Shown piece by piece: positions 37,302 through 47,750 of a DNA stretch of 64,000 nucleotides. The position numbers and the translations under genes were made by a program. Each line of letters begins with the position of its first letter. The stretch's first letter is position 1. The stretch is from Cucumis sativus (taxonomy: Eukaryota; Streptophyta; Magnoliopsida; Cucurbitales; Cucurbitaceae), in assembly GCF_000004075.3 (NCBI RefSeq), contig NC_026658.2, positions 15,116,075 to 15,180,074 of the forward strand, written 5' to 3'. Under the pieces are notes generated by a model. It ran no database searches, was not told the DNA's origin, and saw nothing but the letters and a program-made list of their open reading frames with translations.

Positions 37302-38126
37302 TTAATTTGTGTCCACAAATTGAGACTTAAAAAGGGCAAGAAGTTGAGTTTTGGGGGGGAGATTGTGTTTGACAATGGGGTGTTGAAGAAAGTGATGACA
37401 CCATTGAGTTAGCCTTGGAAGGTTTTGCAATTCACTGGTAAGTATTTGAACACCAAAAGCTTCATCCATGGCTTGACTCCAATATGCTATGAAATTAGCA
37501 ACAATGTCAACAAATCCCAATTTCTCTCCTCCAAAGAATTTCTTCCCTTTAAGCTCTTCTTCAAGTGCTCTTAACCCTTCCCTTGCCTCACCTATTGCCT
37601 CTTCTCTATCCTTTCCTTCACCTGATCTCCTTGCTTTCATTAATGAAGGTAGCACCTGCCCATTATATTAAAAAAGGTTGAGCATCAGATGCACTCTAAT
37701 AATTACTCATCAAACAATAACAATTACGATCTAACACATATATGTCTCTCTGGAAAATAGGAAACCAGAAGAAAACACAAATGATAAAATGGGCCCAAAA
37801 GACTGCCTTACCTTGTCATCCAAAAACTTGGCCCAAAAGAGAGCAAGAGCTTTGTGATAAGGATGTTGAGGCAAAATGGGATTGTCCTTCCAACTCTCAT
37901 CTATGTATTGAAGAATAACAATGGACTCTGCTATGGGTTTTCCCCCATGGACAAACACAGGAACCTTCTTGTAAACAGGGTTGAATTTGAGGATCAAATC
38001 ACTCTTCTTCTTGTATATTTCTTCTTCAATGTAATCATATTGAATCCCTTTCAATTTCAAAGCCAATTCTACACGACGGCTGAAAGGGCTGAACCATGCC
38101 CCAAATACCTCCACTTTTTCTCCCAT
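37302..38126 (-). CDS. GSTU: GST-A: tau-class glutathione S-transferase
   Basis: Two exons, 37812-38126 and 37302-37655, give 222 aa, the usual size. The N-terminal thioredoxin-like domain carries '[17 protein letters not shown]', whose first serine is the glutathione-activating residue of tau GSTs, then '[16 protein letters not shown]', the glutathione-binding block with the cis-proline and the ES pair. The all-alpha C-terminal domain ends '[13 protein letters not shown]'. The single intron follows 'LDDK', the conserved tau-GST position. An upstream ATG at 38150 is in frame, but a TATA-like 'taatatatag' at 38176-38185 puts transcription start near 38150, so 38126 ('MGEKVEVFG') is preferred. 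Cytosolic conjugation of electrophiles to glutathione is expected. This is the most divergent member of the cluster. Confidence 0.94.
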
Positions 38127-38277
38127 TATTTGATCTCCTTTTCCTTTCAACTATTGCTTCCTATTAGCCTTACCTTAATATATAGATATGCTCTGTTCTT
38201 TTAATACCAACTCCACTCCTAAAGTGATTACTTCAAATGCTATAAAACTATTTTTGTGGTCTTATATGTTCGTTTAA

Positions 38278-38296
38278 GTCGTAAGCCAATGCGACA
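38278..38296 (-). promoter_or_regulatory. as-1/ocs-like element of GST-A
   Basis: Minus strand TGTCGCATTGGCTTACGAC. The half-sites GTCGC-type and TTACG are spaced 12 bp apart as in as-1. It lies about 150 bp upstream of the ATG. The position and right half-site match those of the four other copies in the cluster. Confidence 0.6.
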
Positions 38297-38299
38297 TCA

Positions 38300-39480
38300 A
38301 AGTGTGTCATATTCAAATTGGGTTTCTCTTCTTTTACAAACACATCCACCATTATTTTAAGCGCAATTCATGGTTGGTTGGGTACTTAATTAAATCTCCT
38401 TATATTGTACTTATAAGTATAATCATTAATGATCTTTTAGATCTCAATGTTCTACATTTTTATTTTGTTTTTGAGTTTTTGTTCATGATTTCTAAACAAA
38501 TTTTCAACTCTGTATTTAATAAAAAAATTCATATGTTAAAATATAATATTTAATATTATATATAAATATATATAACCTAAATCTTCTTTTTAAAACTAAA
38601 TGTAGAAAATTATCTTTTCCTATTTTTATTTTGATTAGATCAAAAGGTTGGAGATGACAACCAAAAGACCCTGTAGGTATTACAATTGACCAAGTACATC
38701 AATTTTATACTTTTACATAAAACGTTCTAGAATGTGGACTACAAAGCTTTACAACTTTTCAAAACTTACAGCCCACTCATTTTCCAAACACCTTCTACCA
38801 TGTATATGTTATGTAAATCTTATAACATTTTTAAATTATTGAACTTATTAGATGCAGTTGAATGTTCAAGTATTTTTTAGATCCAAATTAAAAATTTAAA
38901 GGACAATTAGATTTTGTTTTCCTGACATTTTTTTAGAACTTATAACCTATAATATCAACACGTTGGATCGTTTCTCATATACCTATCAATTTTTTGAAGT
39001 GATAGGTTTGAACTATAGACTTAATCCGTATGGATATGTTAAACCCATATTTATGGAATGAATTATGTAAAACTACTCTCATGCTATTAAATCTAAATCA
39101 ATTTTAAACGTTAATTAGGATTTGTAATTATGGTATGTGAGCACTTGTTGGAAGATCGATTCCATTCGACCAAAAATTCACAAATGTCGTCCCAACAAAA
39201 CTTTCATAAATTTAGGGTCTAACGAGTAGCAAAGAAAAATATGAGTATACATGTCTTCAATTTGCCCATCTAATCACAAAAGTAGAATTAAGCAAACGAT
39301 TGATTATATGACTAATGACTTTACTTGAATGATAATAAAAATATAATATCCTTTTTATTTTAATGATATGTCCACCAGCAACATCATCATCAGACAGACA
39401 TTTTGATTAACTTCTTGAACTTATCTAAACATTCCAATGAAATATCAATACCAAATTGGTTAAATCATCCTCCTTAGTTT
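38300..39480. other. Spacer between GST-A and GST-B
   Basis: AT-rich distal promoter of GST-A and 3' flank of GST-B. No ORF with recognisable features and no clear repeat. Confidence 0.5.
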
Positions 39481-40278
39481 TCAAATTTTCCAATTAGCTT
39501 TCATGCAGGCAACAATCTCATATTTTGGAGGGAGAATCTGGTTGAAAATGGAATGGTTAACAAGCTGATCACTCCATTTGATTAGGTTAGGGAAGTTATC
39601 AGCTGTAAGCAGCTGAAACCCAAAACATTCTTCAAAGGCAGGAATCCAACCAGCAATCACAGTCCCAACAATGTCTACAAACCCAATATCATTTCCTCCA
39701 AACAGTTCATTGTTTTTTTCAATCTCTTTCTCAAGTGCTTCTAATGCTTCCCTTGCCTCTTCTATAGCCTTCTCTCTATCTTCTCCTCTGCTTCCAGCAG
39801 CCTTCACTACTGCACCCACGACCTAATTTTGAATAGAATAAGACCGTAGTAGTTGAAATACAATACATTCGATATAATAATGAAGAAGGGAAGGGAGGTT
39901 TTAGGTGAAAAAGAAACCCCCCTTTGATGAATTATGATAAATTTAACAACTTCTGCATACCTTGTCGTCAATAAACTTAGCCCAGAATCTGGCAAGAGCT
40001 CTTTGGTGGGGATGTTGGGGCAAGATGGGATAATTTTCTTTCCAGATATCATCAATGTATTCCAGAATCACAAGAGACTCAGCAATGGGTTGACCGTGGT
40101 GGAGCAGAACAGGGACCTTCTTGTGAATAGGGTTGTATTTGAGAAGCAAATCACTCTTGTTATGAAACAAATCTTCTTCAAAGTATTGGTATTCTACGCC
40201 TTTGAGCTTGAGAGCTAGCTCCACTCTGCGACTAAAAGGACTTCCCCAAAAACCCAAGACTTGTACTTGTTCTGCCAT
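39481..40278 (-). CDS. GSTU: GST-B: tau-class glutathione S-transferase
   Basis: Exons 39961-40278 and 39481-39822 give 219 aa. The N-terminal domain carries '[20 protein letters not shown]' with the catalytic serine, and '[20 protein letters not shown]'. The intron follows 'IDDK' as in its neighbours. The C-terminal helical domain contains '[20 protein letters not shown]', which forms much of the electrophile-binding pocket. The C-terminus is 'ACMKANWKI'. Expected cytosolic. The first 75 coding bases and about 330 bp of upstream DNA have a decayed copy at 46640-46960, so this gene is the source, or sister, of the pseudogene there. Confidence 0.95.
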
Positions 40279-40433
40279 ATCTAAGATTGATTGAGATTGA
40301 GATTTGAGACGGTGTTTATGTGGGAAGTGGGTGTGTGTGTGGTTTAATTTAAATTAATACAGATAGAGAGGAATAAATGGTAAGAAACGTAAACCTTTGT
40401 TTGTTTGGATTTCTTGGGGCGGAGGCTAAAGGC

Positions 40434-40452
40434 TTCGTAAGCTGCTACGTAA
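40434..40452 (-). promoter_or_regulatory. as-1/ocs-like element of GST-B
   Basis: Minus strand TTACGTAGCAGCTTACGAA, two TTACG half-sites exactly 12 bp apart around a GCAGC centre, about 160 bp upstream of the ATG. This is the best match in the cluster to the ocs consensus bound by TGA-class bZIP factors. Confidence 0.7.
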
Positions 40453-40459
40453 ACCATGT

Positions 40460-42055
40460 ATTGGTTGGTCTTCAATTTTCTCGATCACAAAGACTTTGGG
40501 TAAACTAATTAAATTTTGCTACCTCAAACTTTCTTTTTATGATTTTTCTTTTGATGTGTGTAAGTGATGAGAAAAATCTCTTCTTAACAACAATAGTTTG
40601 TTTTTTTTTCTCTCTTTAATGTGATTGAGGGAATTAATAATTTATTGTTTTTTGTACAAAACCTTGTTTACAATGCTTAACTTTTACTTCCATTCGGTCT
40701 TTTGTTTTCTTACTAACCAAAAACATCGCACCACACGGTCCTTACATTAACTCAATACAAATTACTCTAGACCAACCGTTGATCATATCTCACCTAGGCA
40801 TCTTCCTATTTTTTACACTGGGTTATAGGAGGAATAATTCTTTTTATGCAAACCTGCTTCCACCCTTCATTTTTAAATGCACTTTTTATTACCTATATCG
40901 TGTTCTATCTAATTTAGTTCAGTTTATAACTCTCTTTCTATAAACTATTTTGTTATTTGTATATTATTTCGTTTGAATGAAAATTATGTTGCCAGTTATT
41001 GGTTTAAATCAATGGTTAAATTTATACAATTTGTGTATTGCTTTTAGAATATCAATTAAAAAATAAAAGTACAATTTATTCGCAATCCAACGTTAAAAAG
41101 GGTTGAAAATGGATGTCGTCTTTGAAGAAATTTCTAAAAATTGTTTTACAAGGACTATGATCCGATTTGGTAAATTAGAGTTAGAATACAAATTAAAAAT
41201 AATAATAATTTATTGGTACGAAACGTTTGCATAAAAAACATTGAAAGTTGACATAAAACTAATGAAAATTGTTTTACAAAAATATGACAAATTGGTAAAT
41301 TAAAGGGACATTTTTTAAAATAGCAAAATAAATTAAAATATTTACAAGCTATTACAAAATTTTGGATTCTATCACTATAACATATCAATGAGCAATAGAA
41401 TTTGCTATAAGTGGTAAATATTTTGTAAAATCTACTATTTTAAAAAAACTTCCTAAAACAAATATACAAAATTTGTGTATTAAATTTAGAATACGAATTT
41501 TAAAAAAGAAAATTGCATAGGATAATATTTTAAGAATATGATATAGCAATTATAACACATTATTTTAAAATTTTGCAAATATGACAAAAAATTTCACTTC
41601 TCCATCTTAAATTTGTTATTATTCCAAAACTGTTCTTCAATAACTTATTAATGTCCTACTCATTATTTATTTATTCTTCAACTTTTTAAGATCCTAATTA
41701 TTTGTTTATTTTTATACTAGAAACATTATTTATTTTTCTGTCTTAATCTTAATTTTAAAATATCAATAGTACAATAATTTCAATATAAAATATTATATAG
41801 TGGTTGTTGATCAGAGTAATTTAACTTCATTTGTGATTCTTTTTTTTTTTTTTTTTTTTTTACTTTATTTCATGTTTATTTTGAGTTAAATCTAATTCCA
41901 AATGATTTTCTTTTATATTTTTACATTAATTTTTTTTGTTTTATTTTGTCTCAGTGTCGTATATCAGTGTTGTGATATACTTATATTATACGTATTAGTT
42001 GGTTGATATATTTACTACATGATTTTCGTTTTTTCAAATTTATGCAGTTCATTAG
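40460..42055. other. Spacer between GST-B and the minisatellite
   Basis: AT-rich. The stretch 41130-41460 holds fragments of the dispersed family ('ttgctataagtggtaaatat', 'tatcactataac'). A run of 22 T occupies 41840-41861. No gene. Confidence 0.45.
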
Positions 42056-42470
42056 AGTATTATTAAGTATATAAATGATGTAACTCAGTGTATCATTATC
42101 AAGTGTATCAACAATATACTGTTAAAACATATCACCAAAGTGAATCATTATCAAGTATATGAATCAAGTTTACAAGTGTAAATCAATAATATATCAAGTG
42201 TATAAGTAGAGCTTCAAGTATATCAAGTGCATTTAATCAATCAATTGTATAAGTGAATAATACTAAATGTATTTGCAGACTATCTGCTGGTGTATCAAAC
42301 ATATATTAGTAATGTTTCAGGTGTGTATAAAAAGGTATCGAATGTATCAAAGATTATCAAGTGCATCAAGTGTATGAATCAAATGTATTAGGTGTATCAA
42401 GAAGTATCAGGTGTATTAAGGGGTGTATTAGGTGTATCAGACATGTACAAGGTGTATCAAAGGTATATTA
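42056..42470. repeat. Minisatellite of GTATCAAGT-type units
   Basis: Variants of 'aggtgtatcaa', 'aagtgtatcaag' and 'ggtgtattaag' are repeated many times, mostly 10-13 bases apart and tightest from about 42260 to 42470. There are frequent substitutions and no ORF. It lies in the spacer between GST-B and GST-C and has no counterpart upstream of GST-D. Confidence 0.75.
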
Positions 42471-42996
42471 GTAACGAGGGCAGTTGTGACATTTTACCTT
42501 TTAATTTGTGGACTGAGCTTCGTTTTTATAATTTTTGCAAATAATAAAGTGTGTGCACTATGGACTTAATTACTAAAACTTATTTTGTTATTTTTGCAAG
42601 TGTCAATTTTAAAAAACTAATAAAAATAATTTTCATAACACTACCTAGGTAAATCTTTTCTAAATACATATTATCATATTCCAACTTTTTCTATAGCCCA
42701 AGGATATTTATTACAAGCATTTTGCCTCATAACTTAATCCTTCTCCTAAACTGCCTCAAAATGACCTAATCAAAATGATTATTCTCCAAATGTTTTCATC
42801 TAGTAAACACTAATTGTAAATATTTTGATTTATTCTATGTATTTGAAAATAGCCATCAAGAAAATGATGGCTGGGAAGGAGCAAAATATATAGGTAATAT
42901 TAGAGTACATTCTCGACCTTACCAAAAGGTTAGAGATTTATTTTGTTACATAACGCAGGTGGTCTATTGAAGATACAAAAGAAAGCAACAAATTGT
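42471..42996. other. GST-C 3' flank
   Basis: The distal part has 'tttttgcaa' repeat-family fragments. From about 42750 the sequence is alignable with 47500-47750, so this belongs to the duplicated block that made GST-C and GST-D. Confidence 0.5.
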
Positions 42997-43764
42997 CTAG
43001 TTGGTTATTGAAACAACTTGCAACTCGAAGTAGGCCACAAGTTTAGATTTTGGAGGCAAAACCTGTTTGACCACACTGTTGTTTACAATCTCTTCACTCC
43101 ATTTGGTTAACTTTGGAAACTTTTTTGTTGTTAACAGCTCAAATCCAAAAGCTTCTTCAATGGCTGGGATCCAATATGCAATTACAGTTCCAACAATGTC
43201 CACAATTCCAATTTTATTTCCTCCAAAGAACTTCTTGTTTTGAAGCTCTTTCTCAAGTGGTTTTAATGTCTCCTCTGTTTCTTCCAAACCCTTCTCTCTC
43301 TCTTCTCTTTTGCTGCTTTTTGCAGCCTTCAGTGTAGCAGCCAAAACCTATATCATGAATTGAAATTATATATATTATGAACACATTGATACCGTTAAAG
43401 TAAGCAGTGATCAATAAAATAAACAAATTTACTTACATACCTTGTCATCTATATAATTAGCCCAGAATCTTGCTTGAGCTGTTTCGTAGGGATTTTGTTG
43501 AGGAAAGAAAGGATAAAGTGAGTTCCAAACTTGATCGATGTACTCAAGAATTATAAGTGACTCTGAGATGGGGTTTCCGTTGTGAAGAAAAACAGGGACT
43601 TTCTTGTAAATTGGGTTGTAAGTCAAAAGGAAATCACTTTTGTTCTTCAAATCTTCTTCATGATATTTATAATCAATGCCTTTGAGTTTCAAACCCAACT
43701 CCACTCTCCGGCTAAATGGACTCATCCATCCACCAAACAATTCCACTTCTTCCCCCATCGCCAT
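42997..43764 (-). CDS. GSTU: GST-C: tau-class glutathione S-transferase
   Basis: Exons 43441-43764 and 42997-43347 give 224 aa. The catalytic-serine motif '[16 protein letters not shown]' and 'KKVPVFLHNGNPISESLIIL' lie in the thioredoxin-like domain. The intron follows 'IDDK'. The C-terminal domain contains '[20 protein letters not shown]'. Two ATGs are in tandem (MAMGEE; 43764 and 43758); the second is the one shared with GST-D. An upstream in-frame ATG at 43803 gives a longer N-terminus that the family lacks. A TATA-like motif lies at 43864-43872. It is a near-duplicate of GST-D: exon 1 differs at about four nucleotides, exon 2 at many more, and the C-terminus is longer ('YFELQVVSITN'). Confidence 0.95.
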
Positions 43765-43978
43765 AGATATTGCTAATCTCTGTCTGATTGTTTTTAATAA
43801 CAAGAATGATAATACACAAAAGCTGAGTCTTTATTGTGAATAATTTGGAATATGAGAGGAAGTATTTATATAGAGGAATTAGGAAATGGGTAGGAAGAGA
43901 AGGGAAAAGTGTGTTTGGATTCGTGTAAGAGAGTGAGTTGTTTAGTCTCAATTTTCTTGAGGTGGATGGTTGAATGTT

Positions 43979-43997
43979 GTCGTAAGGCATTATGTAA
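43979..43997 (-). promoter_or_regulatory. as-1/ocs-like element of GST-C
   Basis: Minus strand TTACATAATGCCTTACGAC, half-sites TTACA and TTACG 12 bp apart, about 215 bp upstream of the ATG. Confidence 0.6.
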
Positions 43998-44072
43998 TAC
44001 TTTTTTTTATAATACCGAATATACCCTCCATTTTCGAGGTTTGATCAATCGCCAATTCATCCTCGCGCTTTC

Positions 44073-44264
44073 TCATCGCCGACCCTTCTTCTTTCTCTGC
44101 TTTCTTCTTCTCAGCTCCATCTTAGCATCCTCAAGAGCATTAATCAATCTTTTAAAACACTCCACCTGTTTCTTCCCCTTCTTCTTTTCGACATCAAATT
44201 CTCTACCCCATCCGACACTGTCATTTCTATTTATTCTCATATCTTTAACCTTCTTCTTACTCAT
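44073..44264 (-). CDS. Unrecognised small basic ORF, 63 aa
   Basis: A 63-codon frame beginning MSKKK, preceded in frame by about 20 acidic/basic codons without a start. It is rich in K/R/E and contains 'VECFKRLINALEDAKMELRR', which would form an amphipathic helix, so it looks more protein-like than most random frames here. It lies just upstream of the GST-C promoter and has no counterpart near GST-D. It could be an exon remnant of a lost gene, or chance. No function proposed. Confidence 0.2.
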   Translation of the reverse strand: MSKKKVKDMRINRNDSVGWGREFDVEKKKGKKQVECFKRLINALEDAKMELRRRKQRKKKGRR

Positions 44265-44339
44265 CTGCTTCCTCTTATCTTCATCTTCCTCCTCCTTTGT
44301 TTCTTTTCTTCTATTACTGAACAGTTAGATCTAGGTATA

Positions 44340-45252
44340 TATTATTATAATATAATGTATCTCATTCCTCATTACTCATAGAGTTATGGTCACTATACTC
44401 TTCATCTTCTTCCTTAAAGAGTCCATTTCCATCTTTATTCTCCTTAGATTAATTGAAGAATTAGTTGTGAATTAGTTGTCTAACACTTCTCAATTTTTTG
44501 TTTATGTAGTTTGTGTATTACTTACTCATACACCCGTCTTTATTAATAAACTCTACCAATTTCTATTATAGATAGACATTTATCAATTTTTATGATAGAT
44601 TTTTATCAACATCCATAAACGATAGATTCATTGTCTATTAATAAATATTTAGGATAGATAGTGATAAATAACTATTAATGATAGATAATGATAGACTTTT
44701 ATTATTATCTATCATTGAGTTTCTATTATTGATATGTAATGATAGTTCAAGTAATCGAGATTAATGGACTTGGGTTTGAACCAAGCTTTGGGGTGTTTTT
44801 AAAATTTCACTTATGGTATAGTTGAAATGGGTAGAAGTATATAAACTTTTGCTATTAATCGTAAATAGTTTGTTATTTTTAAAAATCTTCCTTTTAAATG
44901 TTTGGAAAGAAATAAAGTTGAGTTTCTTTGTTAAGCATTCTCAATAAAAATAATAATAAAAAAGTTCAATTCAACCAATTTGAAAATATGTCTATATTTT
45001 TTGGTTTGGAAGGAAAAACGTGTATTTAAAATTTAATGTTTGAAATGTAATTGAAAGGGAAAATTTTAAGAATTTATTAATATAGACAACTTTTATCGAA
45101 GGGTGTTTGCAAAAATAGCAAAAAAAATTATGATAATAGGATCTATACTTGTTATCTAATTATACTCGTATGTCTAATTGTTATATTTGTTATAGTATCA
45201 TGAGTTATTTTTTTTTATATGCAATTTTTTTTATGGAGACAGTGACACGGTT
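44340..45252. other. Intergenic DNA with dispersed repeat piece
   Basis: The stretch 44540-44760 is dense in 'tctattatagatagacattt', 'gatagataatgatagac' and 'tatcattgag', the dispersed repeat family also at 1-460 and 56.2 kb. Another piece, with 'ttgcaaaaatagcaaaaaaa' followed by 'gataataggat', begins near 45108 and matches, inverted, the stretch near 56690-56740. No gene. Confidence 0.5.
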
Positions 45253-45668
45253 CATTTAAAATTCGTAAATTCTCAAATTACAAATAGAAATGTGATATTA
45301 TCTCTACCACCAAAACTAAAAAGTTTATTCTAACTATTAATCCACCCTAAAACCCAACCAAATTCAAAGATATGAACTATTAAATTGAATAAATGAATAT
45401 GATTATTTTAATCACTAGATGGTCTTGATTGATATTAATTTTGCATTTATCACGTCTTGTCATTTAAAATTCGTAAATTCTCAAATTACAAATAGAAATG
45501 TGATATTATCTCTACCACCAAAACTAAAAAGTTTATTCTAACTATTAATCCACCCTAAAACCCAACCAAATTCAAAGATATGAACTATTAAATTGTATAA
45601 ATGAATATGATTATTTTAATCACTAGATGGTCTTGATTGATATTAATTTTGCATTTATCACGTCTTGT
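45253..45668. repeat. Recent tandem duplication, 2 x 208 bp
   Basis: The unit starting 'catttaaaattcgtaaattc' occupies 45253-45460 and is repeated at 45461-45668. I see one difference ('attgaataaat' against 'attgtataaat'). It is non-coding. Near-identity implies a very recent event. Confidence 0.93.
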
Positions 45669-46639
45669 CATCCATATATATATACACTTTGCTCAAAACC
45701 TAACCAAAGACTAAGAGCTCTTTCCTAGGATGGTTGAGATACAATAGGGTTGTGTATTAATTTACCCATGTTTGTCGTATTTGATAGATGATATATTATT
45801 AATTTTATCTTCACCTATCGATTTAAGTTTTTAAATGAATCGTTAATTAACATAATATCAGAGCGAGCAAGTGGTTTAAGCAAAACAATTAGACTCCTAC
45901 TTTTAGAAAGAGTACACTATTTTAAATATGCTTTCACAATTTATAAAATAAATGGTACTAGAGACTTAGGGTGTGAGATATGTAGTCTCTAGTAATTGAA
46001 ATTAAGAACCCTAATGAGATGGATTGAGTTAGATACGAATTAACTTGAGAGATCAAATATTTTTAAATAAGAAGAGATTCCTTAATTATCCAAGGATTAG
46101 AACACTCCACAAAATAAGTTACGTTGTTGATCAATTCCACTTGAATTGTTCTTGACATGCAATTCGATACTTGAACTACAAGATTCAAGAAGCTCTTTTG
46201 GGTAAACTTGAAGAAGTACACGAGTCCAAAACTCAATTCATCTTAATACTCTTAAAACAACCCAACAACAAGACTTAAATAATCTCCCTCATAAAAACCA
46301 TAATTCATTGTAAAAAGACCGAATTGACTCTACTTCAATTATAATTACCCAAACTCATTTTGTTCAGACAATTTTTAATCCAACCATCTCTCTCATTGTT
46401 TTCACAAAAAGCTCTCATTATTATTTTGTCTTTGACTATTCATGGTCAACAACATTCATACGTTTCAAATTTTCTTGCAAAAGATCAACAACAAAACTAA
46501 CATAAACTAATATATAACTTTTTTGGAAATTCCTAATACACGATTTTTACAACATAAATGTTTAGACTATTCTTAAATCACTTAGATGTGAATAAGGGAT
46601 TCGATCTAAGCTCTAGATCATATGGGGTATGCATGGTTG
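45669..46639. mobile_element. Probable LTR-retrotransposon remnant
   Basis: Near 45858 'aacataatatcagagc' resembles the initiator-tRNA-Met primer-binding site (TGGTATCAGAGC) that follows a copia-type 5' LTR. Sequence 46080-46500 is LTR-like in style, non-coding and without ORFs. No polyprotein is visible and limits are not defined, so this is a tentative call. Confidence 0.3.
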
Positions 46640-46716
46640 AATATGAGAGGTAGCTCCACTCTTGCAACCAAAACGACTATACCAAGAAAGCCCAAGACTT
46701 GAACTTGTTATGCCAT
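46640..46716 (-). pseudogene. Truncated fifth tau-GST copy (GST-B-like)
   Basis: From the ATG at 46716 about 77 bases match the first exon of GST-B, then similarity ends. The third codon is TAA where GST-B has GAA, and the conserved serine motif region is altered, so the copy is dead. Upstream similarity to the GST-B promoter continues for about 245 bp, to near 46960, including the 'ttcttggggc' and 'gaggctaaag' blocks and the as-1-like element. Exon 2 is missing. Confidence 0.88.
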
Positions 46717-46853
46717 ATCCCAAATTGATTGAGACACTGTTTGTATGGGAAAAGGGTGTGTGGTTTAATTTAGATTAATATAAATAGAGGAATGAAAGCT
46801 AAGAAAGGTCAACCTTCGTTTGTTTGAATTTCTTGGGGCAGAGGCTAAAGGGT

Positions 46854-46872
46854 GTCGTAAGCTGCTGCGTAT
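46854..46872 (-). promoter_or_regulatory. as-1/ocs-like element of the GST pseudogene
   Basis: Minus strand ATACGCAGCAGCTTACGAC, retaining the 12-bp half-site spacing and the TTACG half found in the live copies, about 140 bp upstream of the dead ATG. Confidence 0.55.
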
Positions 46873-46960
46873 GCCATTTATTGCTTGCTCTTCAATTTTC
46901 TCCATCACTAATGCTTTGTCTAAACTAATTAAATTTTGCTACTTTAAAATTTCTTTTTAC

Positions 46961-47750
46961 AACATAATTTTTCTTATATATAAGCGATGAGAGAACTCTT
47001 TTTTTCTTTTTATATATATATTTTATTTTTTTATTTTTTATATAATGAGAGTGAGAGTGAGATGCATAAAGATAAGTGCATTTTGTGGTATACTCAAATA
47101 ATATTGTTATGGTTAAAAGAAAGTTATACACTTTTTTTTTTCTTTTGTGTAATTGAGCGTGATGCATGAAAACAACATTTTAAATATTGCTCTTTTTTCT
47201 AATTCAATCACATAGTTAAAAAATTAAATTAAAAAAGAGAATTTTGACAACTATTTCATTAGAGATTTGGTGGTTTGCATGAAGAGGAGTGTGACTCAAG
47301 ATATATTAAAAAGTTTCTAACCAACAAAGTGAATCATGCTTGAAGGAGTGCTGTGATTTTTTATTTAATGATTTGATAAAGTTATGAACTTAAACATGTG
47401 AGGAGTTGTCTTCGTTAAAGTTCAAGTTGTTAATAAAAGTAGCTGAACTTAGACTATTATATGGGTGAAATACCATTATTTTCTTCTAATTCCATTTTAA
47501 ATATAACTCAAAATGACATGAACAAAATTATCTTTATCGAAAAGTTCTCATTCAGAAAATACTATTTGTAAATATTTTGATTTGTTTGATGTATTTGAAA
47601 ATAGATTAGGATGATTATAAAAAGGATGGTTGGAAAGGAGTAAAATATAGAGTAAGAGTACATTCTCAACCTTTACCAAAAGGTCAGAGATTTATTTTAT
47701 TACATAACCAAGGTGGTCTATTGAAGATACAAAAGAAAGCAACAAATCTT
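46961..47750. other. Spacer between GST pseudogene and GST-D
   Basis: AT-rich; from about 47500 it aligns with the 3' flank of GST-C. Open frames at 46925-47169 are low-complexity and rejected. Confidence 0.5.

Noticed and set aside
38126..38150. GST-A start at the upstream in-frame ATG (38150)
   Set aside because: It lies at the expected transcription start relative to the TATA motif, and the extra eight residues are absent from family members.
42056..42470. CRISPR-like array
   Set aside because: Units are short, directly abutting and variable with no unique spacers, in a plant genome; it is a minisatellite.
43113..43337. Plus-strand ORF over GST-C exon 2, with its twin over GST-D (47861-48085)
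   Set aside because: Antisense shadow conserved only because the exons were duplicated.
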